Positions 63,745-64,000 of a stretch of DNA of 64,000 nucleotides are shown in pieces. Positions within the stretch are counted from its first letter, which is position 1. Every line of letters starts with the position of its first letter. Made by a program: the position numbers and the translations under genes. The notes below the pieces were generated by a model that did not search any database, was not told where the DNA came from, and was given only the letters and a program-made list of their open reading frames with translations. Origin of the DNA: Bacteroidales bacterium (lineage in GTDB: Bacteria; Bacteroidota; Bacteroidia; Bacteroidales; G3-4614); the NCBI GenBank assembly GCA_015061035.1, contig SUXK01000006.1:48867-112866 (forward strand), read 5' to 3'.

Positions 63745-64000
63745 ATGACACTAACTTGCACAAATGTAACCTTGCGCCAAAAGGCGTTACGCAACGACCG
63801 TATTTCACTCTATCTGGATTACTACCCTGCAATCCGTAACCCCTACACGATGAAGATGAGTCGCCGAGAGTTTCTCGGTATCTACCTCTATGCCAAGCCA
63901 CGCAACGAGCAACAACGAATGTTCAACCAAGAGATGCTCAACAAGGCGGAGGCGATACGCTGTATTCGCGTGCAGTCGCTCATCAACGAGGAGTTCGGCT
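63745..64000 (+). CDS. Tyrosine recombinase/integrase, N-terminal part, cut by window edge
   Basis: The frame is open from ATG 63745 to the end of the window (85 codons). It reads MTLTCTNVTLRQKALRNDRI, then SLYLDYYPAIRNPYT, a typical beta-stranded arm-binding N-terminus of Bacteroides element integrases, and a helical start of the core-binding domain (EMLNKAEAIRCIRVQSLINE). The catalytic domain lies beyond the window. It follows the HTH protein by 85 bases and is the probable enzyme acting at the mnmE site. Confidence 0.8.
   Translation, partial: MTLTCTNVTLRQKALRNDRISLYLDYYPAIRNPYTMKMSRREFLGIYLYAKPRNEQQRMFNQEMLNKAEAIRCIRVQSLINEEFG

Noticed and set aside
1..64000. CRISPR arrays, insertion-sequence transposases, rRNA genes
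   Set aside because: No regularly spaced repeats with unique spacers, no transposase families and no rRNA sequence were seen.

Overview
The window reads as a low-GC chromosome of a Bacteroidales-type member of the Bacteroidota. The evidence is the repeated -7 box TAnnTTTG (often with TTTG/TTG about 19 bases upstream) in front of genes, the near absence of Shine-Dalgarno sequences, a complete Bat aerotolerance operon, a predicted type IX secretion C-terminal domain, Bacteroidota-only families (DUF5606, DUF4251, TIGR02757) and Bacteroides-type mobile-element genes at the right edge. Naming a genus is not justified from the sequence alone.

Layout. 1-3.1 kb: end of nusB, then yajC, a YbbR-like gene, coaE and a DUF5606 gene. 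3.3-8.0 kb: recJ (-), a TPR protein (+), tRNA-Cys (-) and an MlaFE-type lipid transporter pair (-). 8.2-15.6 kb: lptB (+), then a tight minus-strand operon read ftsK, lolA-like, trxB, Crp/Fnr regulator, LtaS-like sulfatase. 15.7-20.4 kb: dxs-trkA-trkH (-). 20.5-23.7 kb: a small membrane gene, mutS2 (-) and a pocket of tiny genes, one broken at a run of eight G. 23.7-31.7 kb: glnS, TPR protein, lipoprotein, murB, beta-lactamase-fold hydrolase and rho with a long structured leader. 31.9-42.4 kb: an HU gene, an HU-membrane-LysM fusion, the moxR/DUF58/batABCDE operon and a PAP2 phosphatase. 42.5-49.2 kb: a small DNA-binding protein, a lipoprotein, tRNA-Pro, aspS, a Nif3-like gene with its zinc-ribbon partner, an HsdR-N-like nuclease-fold protein and holA. 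49.2-50.2 kb is an AT-rich gene-free kilobase. 50.2-52.5 kb: HTH regulator and pyrK-pyrD. 52.5-53.4 kb: decayed, possibly phage-derived fragments. 53.5-62.5 kb: secreted CotH protein, TIGR02757 gene, DUF4251 gene, an orphan structured RNA, miaA, pepT, a membrane-anchored nuclease and mnmE. 62.5-64 kb: the left end of an integrated mobile element.

Most of the window is ordinary core genome: translation (glnS, aspS, miaA, mnmE, two tRNAs), replication and repair (holA, recJ, mutS2, coaE for cofactor supply), chromosome segregation (ftsK), envelope building (lptB, lolA-like, mlaFE, murB, LtaS-like) and oxygen tolerance (bat). The less ordinary parts are: an integrative element entering at the last codons of mnmE, the same target used by SGI1-type islands; an independently transcribed structured RNA at 57.48-57.72 kb with a consensus promoter and terminator; a membrane-spanning HU-LysM protein that could connect DNA to the cell wall; a poly-G-interrupted small membrane gene; and a decayed fragment cluster close to where strand base skew appears to change.
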